Below are positions 1-11,102 of a stretch of 64,000 bases of DNA, one piece after another. Within the stretch, counting starts at the first letter, position 1, and every line of letters starts with the position of its first letter. A program made the position numbers and the translations under genes. The DNA is from Chitinophagaceae bacterium. GTDB taxonomy: Bacteria; Bacteroidota; Bacteroidia; Chitinophagales; Chitinophagaceae. The notes below the pieces were generated by a model. That model saw only the letters and a list, made by a program, of their open reading frames with translations, made no database searches and was not told the DNA's origin. The stretch spans positions 1 through 64,000 of the forward strand of contig JANPZZ010000005.1 in NCBI GenBank assembly GCA_024707305.1. Reading direction: 5' to 3'.

Positions 1-23
1 GATGTGCTTCGTTCAGTTGCGCA

Positions 24-359
24 TTACCTGTAGTTAAGCGGACATTGCAGCAGGATCGACGGCTTCCTTGTAATCTTCTGCCGGTAGGTAGGCATATCTG
101 TAATATAAGCTTCGGGGTGACCGGGGATGCGGAAGAAATTGCAAAACTTACAATTGGCGATGCACATTGGTGGTGTTGACATTGCGGTCGATTTGCCGGA
201 AGTAACACGGCCGTGAGGCACCTGCTGCTTGCGTAAACCATCGGCCACCAGCATTAATTCAGTCAGCGGTGCATGGTGGTACAATTCAACACCTTCTTCA
301 ACACTCCAGAAACCCAAACGATGCGGCCTTATCCAGTAACTCCCGGAAATAATAGCCAT
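24..359 (-). CDS. mqnC: Cyclic dehypoxanthine futalosine synthase MqnC, N-terminal part only
   Basis: Radical-SAM enzyme of the futalosine menaquinone pathway, recognised by the 4Fe-4S motif CIANCKFC followed by NFFRIPGHPEAYITD, which closely fits MqnC, and by the preceding SVEEGVELYHHAPLTELM. The coding frame jumps: residues corresponding to QIDRNVNTTN lie in another frame between VT and CIANC, and the N-terminal ELLDKAASFGFL also lies one frame off (around 305 and 175-200). The start is therefore uncertain and could lie upstream of 359. The frame closes at about 24 after only about 110 residues although MqnC is about 370 residues, and none of the three frames at the window edge continues with recognisable MqnC sequence. 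Either a further indel near 60 or a genuine truncation. Confidence 0.75.
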   Translation of the reverse strand: MAIISGSYWIRPHRLGFWSVEEGVELYHHAPLTELMLVADGLRKQQVPHGRVTSGKSTAMSTPPMCIANCKFCNFFRIPGHPEAYITDMPTYRQKITRKPSILLQCPLNYR

Positions 360-559
360 GATATTTTAATAAAACGATCTTCTGCCCATCATCAGCGCTG
401 GCCAGAATCGAAAATCCATTTGCAAAAATAAGGCGGATGAAAACATTTACGACCCGATAAAGCAGTCCGCAGACCAGAAATCGTAAATTTCAGGTAGCTG
501 CTGCAACAAAACCCTTATGCTTTCTGTCTTTTTAAGGATTGCAGCCATTAGCTAACCTT

Positions 560-1781
560 ATGCCATCGAAAAAACGAATAATTCTGCTTTTTGTTCTCCT
601 GCCCCTGTTTTCTCCTGTTTGGAGCCGGGAAGAATTTATAGAACCACCCAGCCGCGTATTAACCACCATTCCTTTTGAGCAATTAACCGGCGGCGTAATT
701 ATTCTCAAGGCAAAATTTGATAGCTTTTCAGATACACTCAATTTTATTCTCGATAGCGGAAGCAGTGGCATTTCCGTTGATTCTACACTCGTCGCCGACT
801 GGGGCCTGGTGCCCGAACCTTCCGATCGGTCCATTCGAGGCATTGCAGGTATTCGTAAAGTGAGCTTTTTAAATAACCGGCAATTGCATTTTCCCAACCT
901 TACGGTAGATAGTCTCGATTTTCATGTAAACGATTATGACATTCTCACCAGCGTTTATGGAATTAATATTGACGGAATTATCGGTTATTCCTTTCTCAGT
1001 CGCTATATCGTAAAAATCAATTACGATAGTTTGAAGATTGACATCTGTACCAATGGGACGATTCGTTATCCGAAAGGCGGTTACCTGATTAAACCAACGA
1101 TGGGAACCCTTCCGGTGCATCATGCAAGACTGCGGGATGCCGGGAGCCATAATCCACGTTTTTTGCATGATATCGGCGCGGGACTCTGTTTGATGTTATC
1201 CAGTGATTTTGTAGAAGACAGCAATGTAATTCAACGAAAAAAGGGTTTTGCTGACAAAAGAAGGCGAAGGCCTGGGTGGTTCCATCGACATGAAGGTGAC
1301 GGTGGTAAAAGAGTTGAAGGTAGGGCCTTATAAATTCAAGAACGTGCCCACATATATTTTCGACGACGATTACAATATTACATCGTATCCTTACATGGCG
1401 GGTATTATCGGAAACGACATCTTCCGTCGCTTCAATACAATCATCAATTATGCGAAGCGGGATATATACATTGTGCCCAATACACATTTCCGCGATCCAT
1501 TTGATTATTCCTATGCGGGCGTGGAATTGTATTATCAACAGGGAAAAATTCTTCTTGGTGATGTGGCGGAAGGCTCACCTGCAGAACTCGCCGGATTGAA
1601 AGAAGGCGATGAGGTAATAGCCATCAACAACATTTTCACCAAAAACTTTGACCAACTCAAACAAGCACTCCAGTCTTCCGTGGGAAAGTTAAGAATCATC
1701 ATCCTCCGGGAAGGTGAATTGAAACAGTTTGAGTTTAAGGTAAAGTCGATAATACAGAAGAAGAAGATTTCGTTTCGATGA
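560..1781 (+). CDS. Secreted aspartyl protease with C-terminal PDZ domain
   Basis: About 406 residues once one frameshift is repaired. An N-terminal hydrophobic signal (IILLFVLLPLFSPVW) is followed by a retropepsin-like domain with the active-site motif FILDSGSSG near residue 70 and a second acidic motif HDIGAGLCLML near residue 210. The C-terminal 90 residues form a PDZ domain (LLGDVAEGSPAELAGLKEGDEV). The A run at 1236-1242 has one base too many: removing it turns IQRKKGF into IQRKRVLLTKEGEG and joins the halves. Start at 560 is preferred over 539 because it puts the basic MPSKKR directly before the hydrophobic segment. Substrates are unknown; the protein should act in the periplasm or at the surface. 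Confidence 0.8.
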
Positions 1782-1899
1782 CCGATGATCGATGTCCGAT
1801 GATCGAAGGTGTATGCGAACGCGAGATACCCTGTCTGCGGGCCGGAGCGGTAAATCAACACCTTAAACCTTCATCGGTCATCGGTCATCGATCTTCGGT
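1779..1899. repeat. CGATCATC-type inverted-arm element (copy 1)
   Basis: Left arm 1779-1808 is built from words such as GATGACCGATGATCGATG; right arm 1871-1897 is its inverse (CATCGGTCATCGGTCATCG). The spacer ends ACACCTTAAACC, which in reverse complement matches sequence beside the copies at 29760 and 53580. The left arm overlaps the last codon of the upstream protease. Confidence 0.7.
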
Positions 1900-1905
1900 T
1901 TCCCC

Positions 1906-1913
1906 TACCTTTG
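1906..1913 (+). promoter_or_regulatory. Candidate -7 element TACCTTTG
   Basis: Matches the Bacteroidota sigma consensus TAnnTTTG and lies 14 nt before the ATG of the M16 peptidase at 1928, giving a very short leader. No TTG element is visible 17-23 nt upstream, so this rests on the -7 match alone. Confidence 0.35.
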
Positions 1914-1927
1914 CTGTTTATTTTGCT

Positions 1928-3166
1928 ATGATACAATTCGAACGTTTCACTCTTCCCAATGGCTTGAGAGTCATTGTACACGAAGATCATTCCACTCCCA
2001 TGGCGGTTGTTAATGTGATGTACGACGTGGGTGCAAGGGATGAAGATCCTGCCCGTACTGGTTTTGCGCATCTGTTTGAGCACCTGATGTTTGGTGGCTC
2101 CATCAATATCCCGAGTTATGATGAGCCGTTGCAAATGGCTGGTGGTGAAAACAATGCCTATACCACAAACGATCTCACCAATTATTATATACAAATACCT
2201 GCTGAAAACATCGAAACAGCTTTCTGGCTGGAGAGTGATCGCATGCTTTCGCTTGCTTTTAGCGAGAAAAGCCTCGATGTGCAGCGCAAAGTGGTGTCGG
2301 AAGAATTTAAAGAACACTATCTCACCAAACCTTATGGTGATGTGTGGCATAAAATGCGTGAGCTCGCTTACAAACGTCATCCCTATCGCTGGATGACGAT
2401 CGGGAAGAATTATCCCATATTGAAGAAGCACAATTGCAGGATGTAAAATCATTCTTCTTCAAACATTATCGTCCGGTGAATGCCGTGTTGGTAGTGGCAG
2501 GCCAGGTTACACTCGAACAGGTAAAAATGCTGGCTGCAAAATGGTTCGGTGATATTCCTGCGGGTGAACCATATAAAAGAAACCTTCCACAGGAGCCTGA
2601 GCAAACGGAAGCACGCAGACTGGAAATAACCGCCCCTGTACCATTGGATGCGTTTTACAAAACATGGCATATGTCGGGGCGACTCGACCGCCGCTACTAT
2701 GTCGCCGACCTGATGACGGATATTCTTGGCGGTGGTGGATCTTCACGTTTGCACCAGGCACTGGTAAAAGAACAGAAACTGTTTAGCAATATCGAATGTT
2801 ATCATTTCGGCAGCACGGATGCTGGTTTGATTTCTATTGACGGCAAGCTGGTGAAAGGCGTGACGCCTGAACAGGCAGAAGCTGCTGTAGAAGCGGAACT
2901 GGAAAAAATGCGCAGCAGCTGGGTTTCTGCTGAAGAGTTGCAAAAAGTGAAGAACAAAACAGAAAGCATGATTGCCTTCGAAGATATGAGTGTTATGAAC
3001 CGGGCAAACAGCCTTGCTTTTTTACGAGCTTCTTGGCGATGCAGCATGGATCAATTTTGAGCTGGAAAAATATGCGTCGGTAACAGCTGAAGATATTTTA
3101 CAGGAATGCAAGCTGGTTTTCCGCAACGAAAACAGCAACACTATTTATTACCGCGCGCAGCAATAA
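1928..3166 (+). CDS. M16 family zinc metallopeptidase (catalytic member)
   Basis: About 412 residues after repair of two single-base errors. The inverzincin zinc site HxxEH is present as HLFEH near residue 50, with the downstream acidic ligand about 75 residues later in VVSEEFKEH, so this subunit should be active. A typical M16 C-terminal domain follows (GGGGSSRLHQALVKEQKLF). Breaks: a missing G near 2407 (repair gives IGKELSHIEEAQLQDV) and an extra T in the run at 3018-3023 (repair gives LAFYELLGDAAWINFELEKY). No obvious signal peptide is seen. It precedes a second M16 gene by 10 bp; such pairs usually form one heterodimer of an active and an inactive partner. Confidence 0.88.
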
Positions 3167-3176
3167 GGAAATTAAT

Positions 3177-4468
3177 ATGAGTCTTAATACACCTGTTCTC
3201 AATAGAAAAAATGCGCCTCAAATTGTGGACGCAGTGAATTATAACCTGCAATTGAAACCCTATGAAAAATGGGTTTTGAAAAACGGTGTGGAAGTATATT
3301 GCGTGAATGCCGGCGCAGAAGATGTGATGAGCCTCGAATGGGTTTTCTTCGCAGGAAATTCCTGGGAAAAACAAAACCTCATTGCTGCCAGCACCAATTT
3401 TTTACTGAAAAATGGAACCAGCAAACGTTCCGCTTTTCAGATTAATGAACATTTCGATTATTACGGTTCTTATCTGAATAGAAGCTGCTACAACGAAACT
3501 TCTTCCATTTCTCTGCATACTCTTACACGTTATGCCGGCGAATTACTTCCCGTGGTACGTGAGCTAATCACCGATTCGCAGATGCTGCAGGAAGAGCTGG
3601 ACATCTATCGCCAGAATATGAAACAGCGGTTGAAAGTAAATCTGCAAAAAAGCGATTTTGTTGCCAGCCGCCTGATTGATGTTTACCTGTTTGGAGAAGA
3701 ACATGCTTATGGTAAATATTCACGTAACGAAGATTTTGATGCACTCCAGCGTGAGCAATTACTGGATTTCTATAAAGAATATTACCAAAATGGTCAGTTT
3801 ATCATTTTTGCTGCAGGAAAATTGCCATCTAACCTTGAGCAAATGCTGAACGAACAGTTTGGTGATTTGCCAATGTCGAAAAAGACATTGATTCCGCAGG
3901 TGGCGAAACCAGCAACAGAGAAACACTTTCGTGTAACCAACGATCCCAATGGTGTTCAGGGATCCATTCGTATGGCAAGACCATTCCCCAATCGCCATCA
4001 TCCCGATTTTACTAAAACACAGGTGCTGAATGCTGTTTTTGGTGGGTTCTTTGGATCAAGGCTGATGTTGAATATCCGCGAGGATAAAGGATATACTTAT
4101 GGCATTCACAGTTACCTGATCAATCATGTGCAAACATCCGCCTGGATGATCGCCACTGAAGCGGGCCGCGACGTTTCGGAAGCCACAATTGAAGAAGTGA
4201 AAAAGGAAATGAAATTGCTGCGTGAAGAAAAGGTTGATGATGAAGAATTGCTGTTAGTAAAAATTATATGATTGGCGGGCTTCTCGGGGAACTGGATGGT
4301 CCTTTCCAGATTATCGGTCGCTGGAAGAATATTGTTTTGCACAATCTGCCAGAGAACTATTTTGACCAGTCGGTTCAAATTATCAAATCAGTAACTGCGG
4401 AAGAGTTGCAGGAGCTGGCGCAGAAATATCTGAACCCTGAAGCGTTTTACGAGCTGGTAGTAGTGTAA
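3177..4468 (+). CDS. M16 family peptidase-like protein (non-catalytic partner)
   Basis: About 430 residues. The M16 fold is recognisable (NGVEVYCVNAG, FLLKNGTSKRS, FFGSRLMLNIREDKGYTYG), but the HxxEH zinc motif is absent: the corresponding segment reads NLIAASTNFLL. The R..Y pair of the substrate-binding partner is present in IREDKGYTYG, so it probably supplies the second half of the active chamber to the upstream HLFEH protein. One A is missing in the run at 4260-4264; repair reads LLLVKNYMIGGLLGELDG. Translation probably couples to the upstream gene, given the 10-bp gap. Confidence 0.87.
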
Positions 4469-4582
4469 GTGAAGATGGGGATTACTTTCAACTAAGTATG
4501 GAAATATTTCCTCCTGTAAATGTGCAGGACTGGATATTTCCGAATGATTTCATATTGCCATCGTTTTTGTTACTTTTATAAC

Positions 4583-4942
4583 ATGAGATTAATAATAAGG
4601 TTGCTGGTTATAGCGGCTATTGCCTATATCCTCTCACAGGTAATGCCGGGTATCCAAATACGCAGTTATGGCTCGGCCATCTGGTTTGCGATAGTGTTGG
4701 GGATTCTCAATGTGCTTCTGCGTCCTTTACTTATCATACTTACCCTTCCGCTTACCATTTTTACACTGGGTCTTTTCCTGCTCGTCATCAACACGCTGAT
4801 GGTGATGCTGGCTGGCGAATGGATTAGTGGCTTCAAAATTGATAATTTCGGATGGGGTTTTCTTTTCAGTCTCCTCTTAACGATTATTACATCAACGCTG
4901 TTTCGCGAAGAAGACAGGCAGCGGAAAGAACGAAGGGGATAG
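4583..4942 (+). CDS. Phage holin family 4-type (DUF360) small membrane protein
   Basis: 119 residues with four hydrophobic helices (about 1-20, 28-50, 55-80, 90-110) and a charged C-terminus (REEDRQRKERRG). The layout and motifs such as LGILNVLLRPLLIILTLP fit the mycobacterial-holin-like PF04020 family, which is chromosomal and widespread; a lytic role is not implied. ATG at 4583 starts directly at the first helix; TACTTTTA just upstream (4571-4578) is near the TAnnTTTG promoter form. Confidence 0.75.
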   Translation: MRLIIRLLVIAAIAYILSQVMPGIQIRSYGSAIWFAIVLGILNVLLRPLLIILTLPLTIFTLGLFLLVINTLMVMLAGEWISGFKIDNFGWGFLFSLLLTIITSTLFREEDRQRKERRG

Positions 4943-5060
4943 TTTCATTAATACAATCTCGTTGAGCCATTTAACGAAGACAGACGGAAAAGCCAGTTCC
5001 CTCGTTCTGTTATTCAATAAAGCAGGATGCTATATTTTATTTAAATTCAAATAAGGGTTA

Positions 5061-6085
5061 TTGATCCGTTTGCTTCCCATACTTGTTTTCTTTCTTGTGT
5101 CGTTTACAACAATGGCGCAAACCGACAGTATACGGAGCCGTGAGTATTATAAATCATATCAACGCCATGTAACCGGCCGGCTTTATTTATCGAAGAAATA
5201 CACAGATTTTTTGTTGCGCGCACCTGGCCAGTTTAATGATATGCGTTATCGGCCCAACAATGCATTCAATGCAGGTGTAGGCGCCACTTATGGTGCATTT
5301 ACGTTGAATCTCGGTTTTAATTTCGGGTTTCTCGATCGTAACCGGGACGAACGGGGAAAACTAAATTCCTCGACCTGCAAACGCATTTTTATCCGCGCAA
5401 CTGGGTGATTGATTTTTATGGTCAGTTTTATCGTGGTTATTTTATGTCGCCGCGCGGTCGCGCTATGGCGGATCCCGATAAGTTTTATCTCCGACCCGAT
5501 TTAAAGGTGAGTGTTGTTGGCGCTTCTGTTTTTCGGTTGTTTAATGGCGATCAGTTTTCGTACAGGGCATCTTACCTGCAAAATGAATGGCAGAAAAAAT
5601 CTGCAGGATCCTTTTTGCTCGGAATGGAATTTTACACCGGCCGTGTGCGCGGCGATAGTGCATTACTTCCATCCAATGCGGATGAAAACATGCGACAGGA
5701 AGGAATCACGCAGCTGCGGTTTACAGAATTTGGACCAGGAGCCGGATACACTTACACAGGCGTAATACAACAACATTTTTTTATTACCGGCAGTGCCACG
5801 GTAAATGCAGATGTTAGTTTTGTAAAAGAAACAAGGGATGATGAGATACTGAAAAAAACCAGCATCAGCCCCAATGTTACCGCGCGTGCCGTTGCCGGCT
5901 ACAACAACGATCGATGGGGACTGGCGCTGTCATGGGTAAATAACCGCATCAGCCTGCGTGGCCGTCAGGGTGGCGACACGTACCTGATCAGCACAGGTAA
6001 TATTCGTCTTACCTATGTAAAACGATTCAGACCCGGAAAGAAATTTGAAGACAGGATGAAGTCGTTAAAAATCGCGACGCCCTGA
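5061..6085 (+). CDS. DUF4421-type outer-membrane protein (paralogue 1)
   Basis: About 341 residues after repair of one missing A near 5357-5362 (restored reading DERGKTKFLDLQTHFYPRNW). A TTG start at 5061 gives a signal peptide (LLPILVFFLVSFTTMAQ). Conserved blocks GRLYLSKKYT, YRPNNAF, YGQFYRGYF and FGPGAGYTY, with alternating hydrophobic strands, suggest a beta-barrel of the DUF4421 family. It faces a paralogue at 6090-7112, tail to tail with a 4-bp gap; most blocks are shared between the two. Function unknown. Confidence 0.72.
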
Positions 6086-6089
6086 ACAC

Positions 6090-7112
6090 TTAAGGAATCA
6101 GATCGGTTACTGCGTCGAGGTCTCTTTTCAACTTCTTACCCGGAATAATGCGGTGTGCGATGGTAATTTTAAAATCACCTGTTTTAATGCGATAGTCCTG
6201 GTTGGATGATTGTCCGCGTGCGTTGGCACTGTGGTGCAGCCACGACATGGTAAGCGCCCATCGTTCACTATTGTATCCTGCTACTGCACGCAATGTTGCG
6301 TTTGGACTAAAACTTACCCGATTGGTGCTGTTATCTGCCGTTTCTTCTTTTACAAAACTAATATCCCCATTAATGGTTGCGCTGCCGGTGGCAAAAAGGT
6401 GTTCATTCCAAACGAATGTGTAAGCATAACCTGCACCCGGTCCGAACTCAATCATACGCATGCGTTTAATTTCGGCCTGTGGGTAGTAGCTGGCCACTTC
6501 TGAAGGAACCAGAGCACTGTCGCCTTTTACGCGTCCCATATAAACTTCTACACCGGCGAGAAATGATCCGGCAGATTTTTTCTGCCACTCGTTTTGTAAA
6601 TAGGCGGCCCTGTAAGAAAACTCTTCACCATTAAACAACCTGTACACGGAGGCGCCCACGATATTGGCTTTCATATCAGGCCGCAGGTAATAAATGTCAT
6701 CGGCCGCGCCGCCGGTGCCTACATCTTTCAGGTAATAACCGCGGTAAAACTGACCATATAAATCAGTTACCCAGTCGCGCGTATAGATATGTGTTTGAAA
6801 ATCGAACGAACGGGTTTTGCCTTTTTCGTCGCGGTTAGGATTTAAGAAGCCGAAACCGGTTCCCAACGTAAGCGAAAGAGATTTATAACTCGCGTTTACA
6901 CCCATGGTGGTAAGACTATTTGGGCGATAGCGCAGGGTTTGCGTGCCCTCGGGTCCTTCAAGGGCAACGGATGTATATTTTTTAGATAGATAAACGCGTC
7001 CGGTCAGGTAGCCGTCAAAGGTTTCATAATATTCCGACCCTTTCTGCGAAAAAGCCGCGACAGAAATGAATAAAAGGAAGGGTATGTAGAAAGCTTTTTT
7101 AATCAGATGCAT
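6090..7112 (-). CDS. DUF4421-type outer-membrane protein (paralogue 2)
   Basis: 340 residues, intact. Signal peptide MHLIKKAFYIPFLLFISVAA cleaved near AFSQ. Blocks GRVYLSKKYTS, LRYRPNS, DLYGQFYRGYYL, SYRAAYLQNEWQKKSAGSF and FGPGAGYAYTF are near-identical to the convergent neighbour, so the pair arose by inverted duplication. Predicted beta-barrel in the outer membrane; no known substrate. Upstream lies a long inverted-arm repeat shared with the divergent E1 gene. Confidence 0.78.
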   Translation of the reverse strand: MHLIKKAFYIPFLLFISVAAFSQKGSEYYETFDGYLTGRVYLSKKYTSVALEGPEGTQTLRYRPNSLTTMGVNASYKSLSLTLGTGFGFLNPNRDEKGKTRSFDFQTHIYTRDWVTDLYGQFYRGYYLKDVGTGGAADDIYYLRPDMKANIVGASVYRLFNGEEFSYRAAYLQNEWQKKSAGSFLAGVEVYMGRVKGDSALVPSEVASYYPQAEIKRMRMIEFGPGAGYAYTFVWNEHLFATGSATINGDISFVKEETADNSTNRVSFSPNATLRAVAGYNSERWALTMSWLHHSANARGQSSNQDYRIKTGDFKITIAHRIIPGKKLKRDLDAVTDLIP

Positions 7113-7141
7113 AGTCTAAAGTAATTAAAATCTGTGAGGCA

Positions 7142-7397
7142 ACTGCAAACGTGAAACGGCAAACGGCAAGCGGCAAATGTGTAAATATTTAAATTAGGAA
7201 ATGTGGAAATGAGGAAATGTGAAAATGCGTTTTGAACCGGGTAGAATTTCATACCACTTTTTGCGTATTCAATTCCCAACATCGCAGCATTCCCAAATTG
7301 ATGCCCATTTTCACATTTGCATATTTCCATATTTACACATTTCCCCATTTTCACATTTCCCCATTTCTTCATTTTCCCGTTTGCCTTTTGCCGTTCT
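7142..7397. repeat. Composite CGGCAAA / AAATGTGG inverted-arm element
   Basis: Left arm 7142-7228 runs from CGGCAAACGGCAAGCGGCAAA into GGAAATGTGGAAATGAGG words. Right arm 7305-7397 is the inverse: CATTTTCACATTTGC words ending in TTTGCCTTTTGCCGTT. The spacer (7229-7304) is non-repetitive. It fills the 319-bp divergent gap between the DUF4421 gene and the E1 gene. Confidence 0.8.
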
Positions 7398-7431
7398 TGG
7401 TAGATCAAAACGAATCCATGAAATTCGCAGT

Positions 7432-9462
7432 ATGGCCTTCGACAGAAAAAATTTTACCAACGACCAGCTTGTACAATTTTACCGGGAACTGCTGTACCCC
7501 CGGATGATTGAAGAGAAGATGTTGATTTTGCTGCGGCAGGGTCGTATTTCAAAATGGTTTAGTGGAATTGGCCAGGAAGCCATTGCCGTGGGTGCTACAT
7601 TGGCCATGCAGCCCGACGAATGGATCATGCCGCTGCACCGCAACCTCGGCGTATTTACAACCCGCAAAATGCCGCTTTCCCGCCTCTTTATGCAGTGGCA
7701 GGGATTACCTGGGGGTATAGTAAAGGCCGCGAGCGCAGTTTTCATTTTGGTGCGAAAGAACATTTTGTGTGTGGTATGATCTCTCACCTGGGCCCGCAAC
7801 TGGCGCTGGCCGATGGGGTGGCGCTTGCCTATAAACTACGCAATGAGCAGAAATGCGCACTGGCATTTACCGGCGAAGGCGGAACGAGTGAAGGTGATTT
7901 TCATGAAGCATTAAATGTGGCGGCGGTGTGGGACCTGCCTGTTATTTTTTTGATAGAAAATAATGGTTATGGACTCAGCACTCCTACCAACGAACAATAC
8001 CGTTGCATCAGCCTCGTAGATCGCGCAAAGGGTTATGGTATGGAAGGAGTACAGATAGATGGCAATGATATACTTGCTGTTTACGACACCATCGCCGGCG
8101 TACGCGATTATTGCATCAAACACCAGAAGCCCTACCTGATTGAATGTATGACCTTCCGCATGCGCGGGCATGAAGAAGCCAGCGGCGTAAAATATGTTCC
8201 ACCCCATTTATTTGAACTCTGGGAGAAAAAAAGATCCAGTTCGCAATTATGAACAGATGCTGATACAATGGGGAGTGTTGACAGAAGACGATATGCAAAA
8301 CATCCGCGAAGAATTGAAACAACTGATTGAAGCGGAATTGCAGATCGGTTTTAATGCAGCTCCGGTTCAGGTGAATACAGAAAATGAGTTGGCCGATATC
8401 TACGTGCCAACCGGAAAAGACACCGAGTGGGAATTGCAACAGGGCGAATGGAAACCTGTTTTGAAAAATCCGGCAAACGAAGAAGGTGAAGATGCGGGTG
8501 AAGAAAAACGTTTTATCGATGCCGTACAGGATGGCCTGCGCCAGTCGATGGAAAAACACAGCAACCTCGTCATCATGGGACAGGACATTGCTGAATATGG
8601 GGGTGCGTTTAAGATCACTGAAGGATTTGTAAATCAGTTTGGAAAAGCACGCGTGCGCAATACGCCTATTTGCGAAAGCGCTATTGTGGGTGCTGCGCTG
8701 GGCTTATGCCTGGAAGGATATAAGTCGGTGATGGAAATGCAATTCGCCGATTTTGTAACCGTAGGATTCAACCAGATTGTAAACAACCTGGCGAAGATTC
8801 ACTACCGTTGGGGACAAGCTGCCGATGTGGTAATCCGCATGCCTTCGGGTGCCGGTGTTGGCGCCGGCCCTTTTCATAGCCAGAGCAATGAAGCCTGGTT
8901 TGTGCACACACCCGGTTTAAAAGTGGTGTATCCCAGCAATCCATACGATGCAAAAGGATTGCTGATTGCAGCCATCAACGATCCCAACCCGGTGATGTAC
9001 TTTGAGCATAAAGCATTGTATCGCGGTGTTTCCGGATATGTGCCATCAGGCTATTATGAAGTGGCCATTGGCAAAGCAAGTCATGTTCAGGCGGGCGACG
9101 ATATCAGCATAATCACTTACGGTAGTGGCGTGCATTGGGCCACCGATTATGCAAAAGCACATCCTGAACTATCGATCGATATTCTCGATCTCCGTACATT
9201 GCTTCCACTCGATTATGATGCAGTATATGCTGCTGTAAAACGCACCGGGCGTGTATTGATATTACATGAAGACACATTAACCGGCGGCATTGGCGGTGAA
9301 ATCGCCGCATGGATTGCCGAAAATTGTTTCCATCTGTTAGATGCGCCGGTACAACGCTGTGCATCACTTGATACACCGATACCATTTAATATCGAGCTGG
9401 AGAAAAATTTCCTGGCGAAAAGCAGACTTCATGAAGTGGTAACGAAGCTGATGGAATATTAA
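7432..9462 (+). CDS. Fused 2-oxoacid dehydrogenase E1 alpha/beta subunit
   Basis: About 676 residues. The N-terminal half is a thiamine-diphosphate E1 alpha domain, with the ThDP motif starting GEGGTSEGD near residue 147 and ending IENNGYG. The C-terminal half is E1 beta (AALGLCLEGYKSVMEMQFAD, MPSGAGVGAGPFHSQSNE, TYGSGVHWA). Alpha and beta joined in one chain is a common arrangement for Bacteroidota pyruvate or branched-chain E1. No E2 or E3 gene is adjacent, so the substrate cannot be assigned. Frame breaks lie near 7700 and in the A run 8226-8232 (repair reads LWEKKDPVRNYEQML). No stop separates the two halves, so the fusion seems real. ATG 7432 starts MAFDRKNF. Confidence 0.85.
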
Positions 9463-9508
9463 GCCAAAGCGATTATAACGTCGACTATAAAATATTCAAA
9501 CCACCACC

Positions 9509-11102
9509 ATGCGCAAAATCACCATCCTTGCGATTATTTCCGTTTTTGTAATAGCATGTAACAACCAGCAAAAACAAAACCCGACAACTCCTGCTGCATC
9601 TATCGACAGCAGTTACCAGGGTGGAGGATTTGCGGATACCAATCGCCTTGAGAAAATCAGGCAGGCGTTTCCGCTGATCGAAAGAATGTACAGGGAACAT
9701 GCGCAGAAGAACAATATTCCCGGTCTTGCATTTGGATTGGTGGTGGATGGCAAGCTGGTGTATGCCGGCAACTATGGCTACACAGATATTGCGAAGAAAA
9801 CAGTGGTTACTTCTTCTTCGTTGTTTCGCATTGCAAGTATGACCAAAAGTTTCACGGCCATGGCAATTCTGCGCTTGCGCGATGAAGGCAAATTGCAACT
9901 CGACGATGCAGTAGAAAAATATATTTCGGCGATGAAAGGTCAACCCTATCCAACGGCCGATGCGCCGCTTGTAACCGTCCGTCATTTGCTTACACATGGT
10001 GCAGGTTTTCCGGAAGACAATCCCTGGGGCGATCGCCAACTGGCAGATACCGACAAAGAGTTGGAAGCGTTTTTAAAAGAAGGCATCAATTTCTCTAATG
10101 CGCCGGGCGTAGCTTATGAATACAGCAACCTCGGATATGCTTTGCTGGGAAAAATTATTACAAAAGTTTCAGGTCAGCCTTATCAACAATACATCCGCGA
10201 AAATATTTGGAAACCGCTCGGGATGAACACCAGCAGTTGGGAATACAGTGATGTTGCCACCGACAAGCTGGCACATGGATATCGTTGGATCAATGGCGAC
10301 TGGCGTGAGGAAGAACTTTTACATGATACACCCGATGGAAGCTGGGGTGCCATGGGAAGCATGATTACATCTATTGAGGAATTCAGTCGTTATATGGCTT
10401 TACACCTGAACGCCTGGCCCGCATCATCTGCCCTGGAATCCGGACCTGTTCGCCGCAGCTCTGTTCGCGAAATGCATCATCCATGGCGTTTTAATGGATT
10501 CAATCCCCGTTACAGATATCCCGACGGCCGCACTTGCGCAGTTACTTCTGCGTATGGCTACGGATTGGGTTGGTTGATGGATTGTGAAGGACGCGTGATG
10601 GTTTCACACAGCGGAGGGCTCCCCGGATTTGGAAGCCAGTGGCGCATCCTGCCGGATTATGGCATTGGTATTGTCGCCTTCGGTAACAGAACCTATTCTC
10701 CCATGACAAATATCAACCTGCAGGTGTTGGATACGGTGATCCGCCTGGCACAACTGGAACCCAGACAGGTGCCGGTTTCAAATATTCTTGCACAAAAGCA
10801 ACAGGAATTAATGACCATATTGCCAAACTGGGAGAATGCAGAAGCAAGCGGTTTGTTTGCTGAAAACTTTTTTGCTGATTATCCAATCGACAGTTTACGT
10901 AAACAATCACAAATATTGTTTGATCGCATTGGTCCCATTCAAAAAAGTAAACGCAATGACGGCCCATAACCGCCTTCGTGGCGAATTCACAGTTGACGGG
11001 CAAAACGGAAGCCTGAATATTTACTTTACACTTTCTCCTGAAAAAGCAGCACGCATTCAGGAATATGATCTGTCGTTGATTGTTACTGGAAGGCCAAAAT
11101 AG
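9509..11102 (+). CDS. Serine hydrolase, beta-lactamase class C family lipoprotein
   Basis: About 531 residues. Lipoprotein signal MRKITILAIISVFVIAC with a Cys followed by NNQQ. Class C/DD-peptidase catalytic motifs: SMTK (SxxK), YSN in YEYSNLGYALLG, and HSGG in VSHSGGLPGFG. An extension after the hydrolase domain (about residues 400-531) ends in a small beta-rich segment (GEFTVDGQNGSLNIYFTL). That tail is in another frame because of the A run at 10941-10946; unrepaired, the chain ends at 10969. A role as peptidase or esterase in the periplasm is likely; antibiotic hydrolysis cannot be claimed. Ends back to back with the next gene, with no gap. Confidence 0.82.

Noticed and set aside
4583..4942. 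Prophage holin
   Set aside because: The family name suggests a phage, but no endolysin, capsid or integrase gene is near and the family is common on chromosomes.
7700..8232. Separate E1 alpha and beta genes or pseudogenes
   Set aside because: The breaks are single-base shifts at runs, and the alpha and beta domains continue without an intervening stop or start once repaired.
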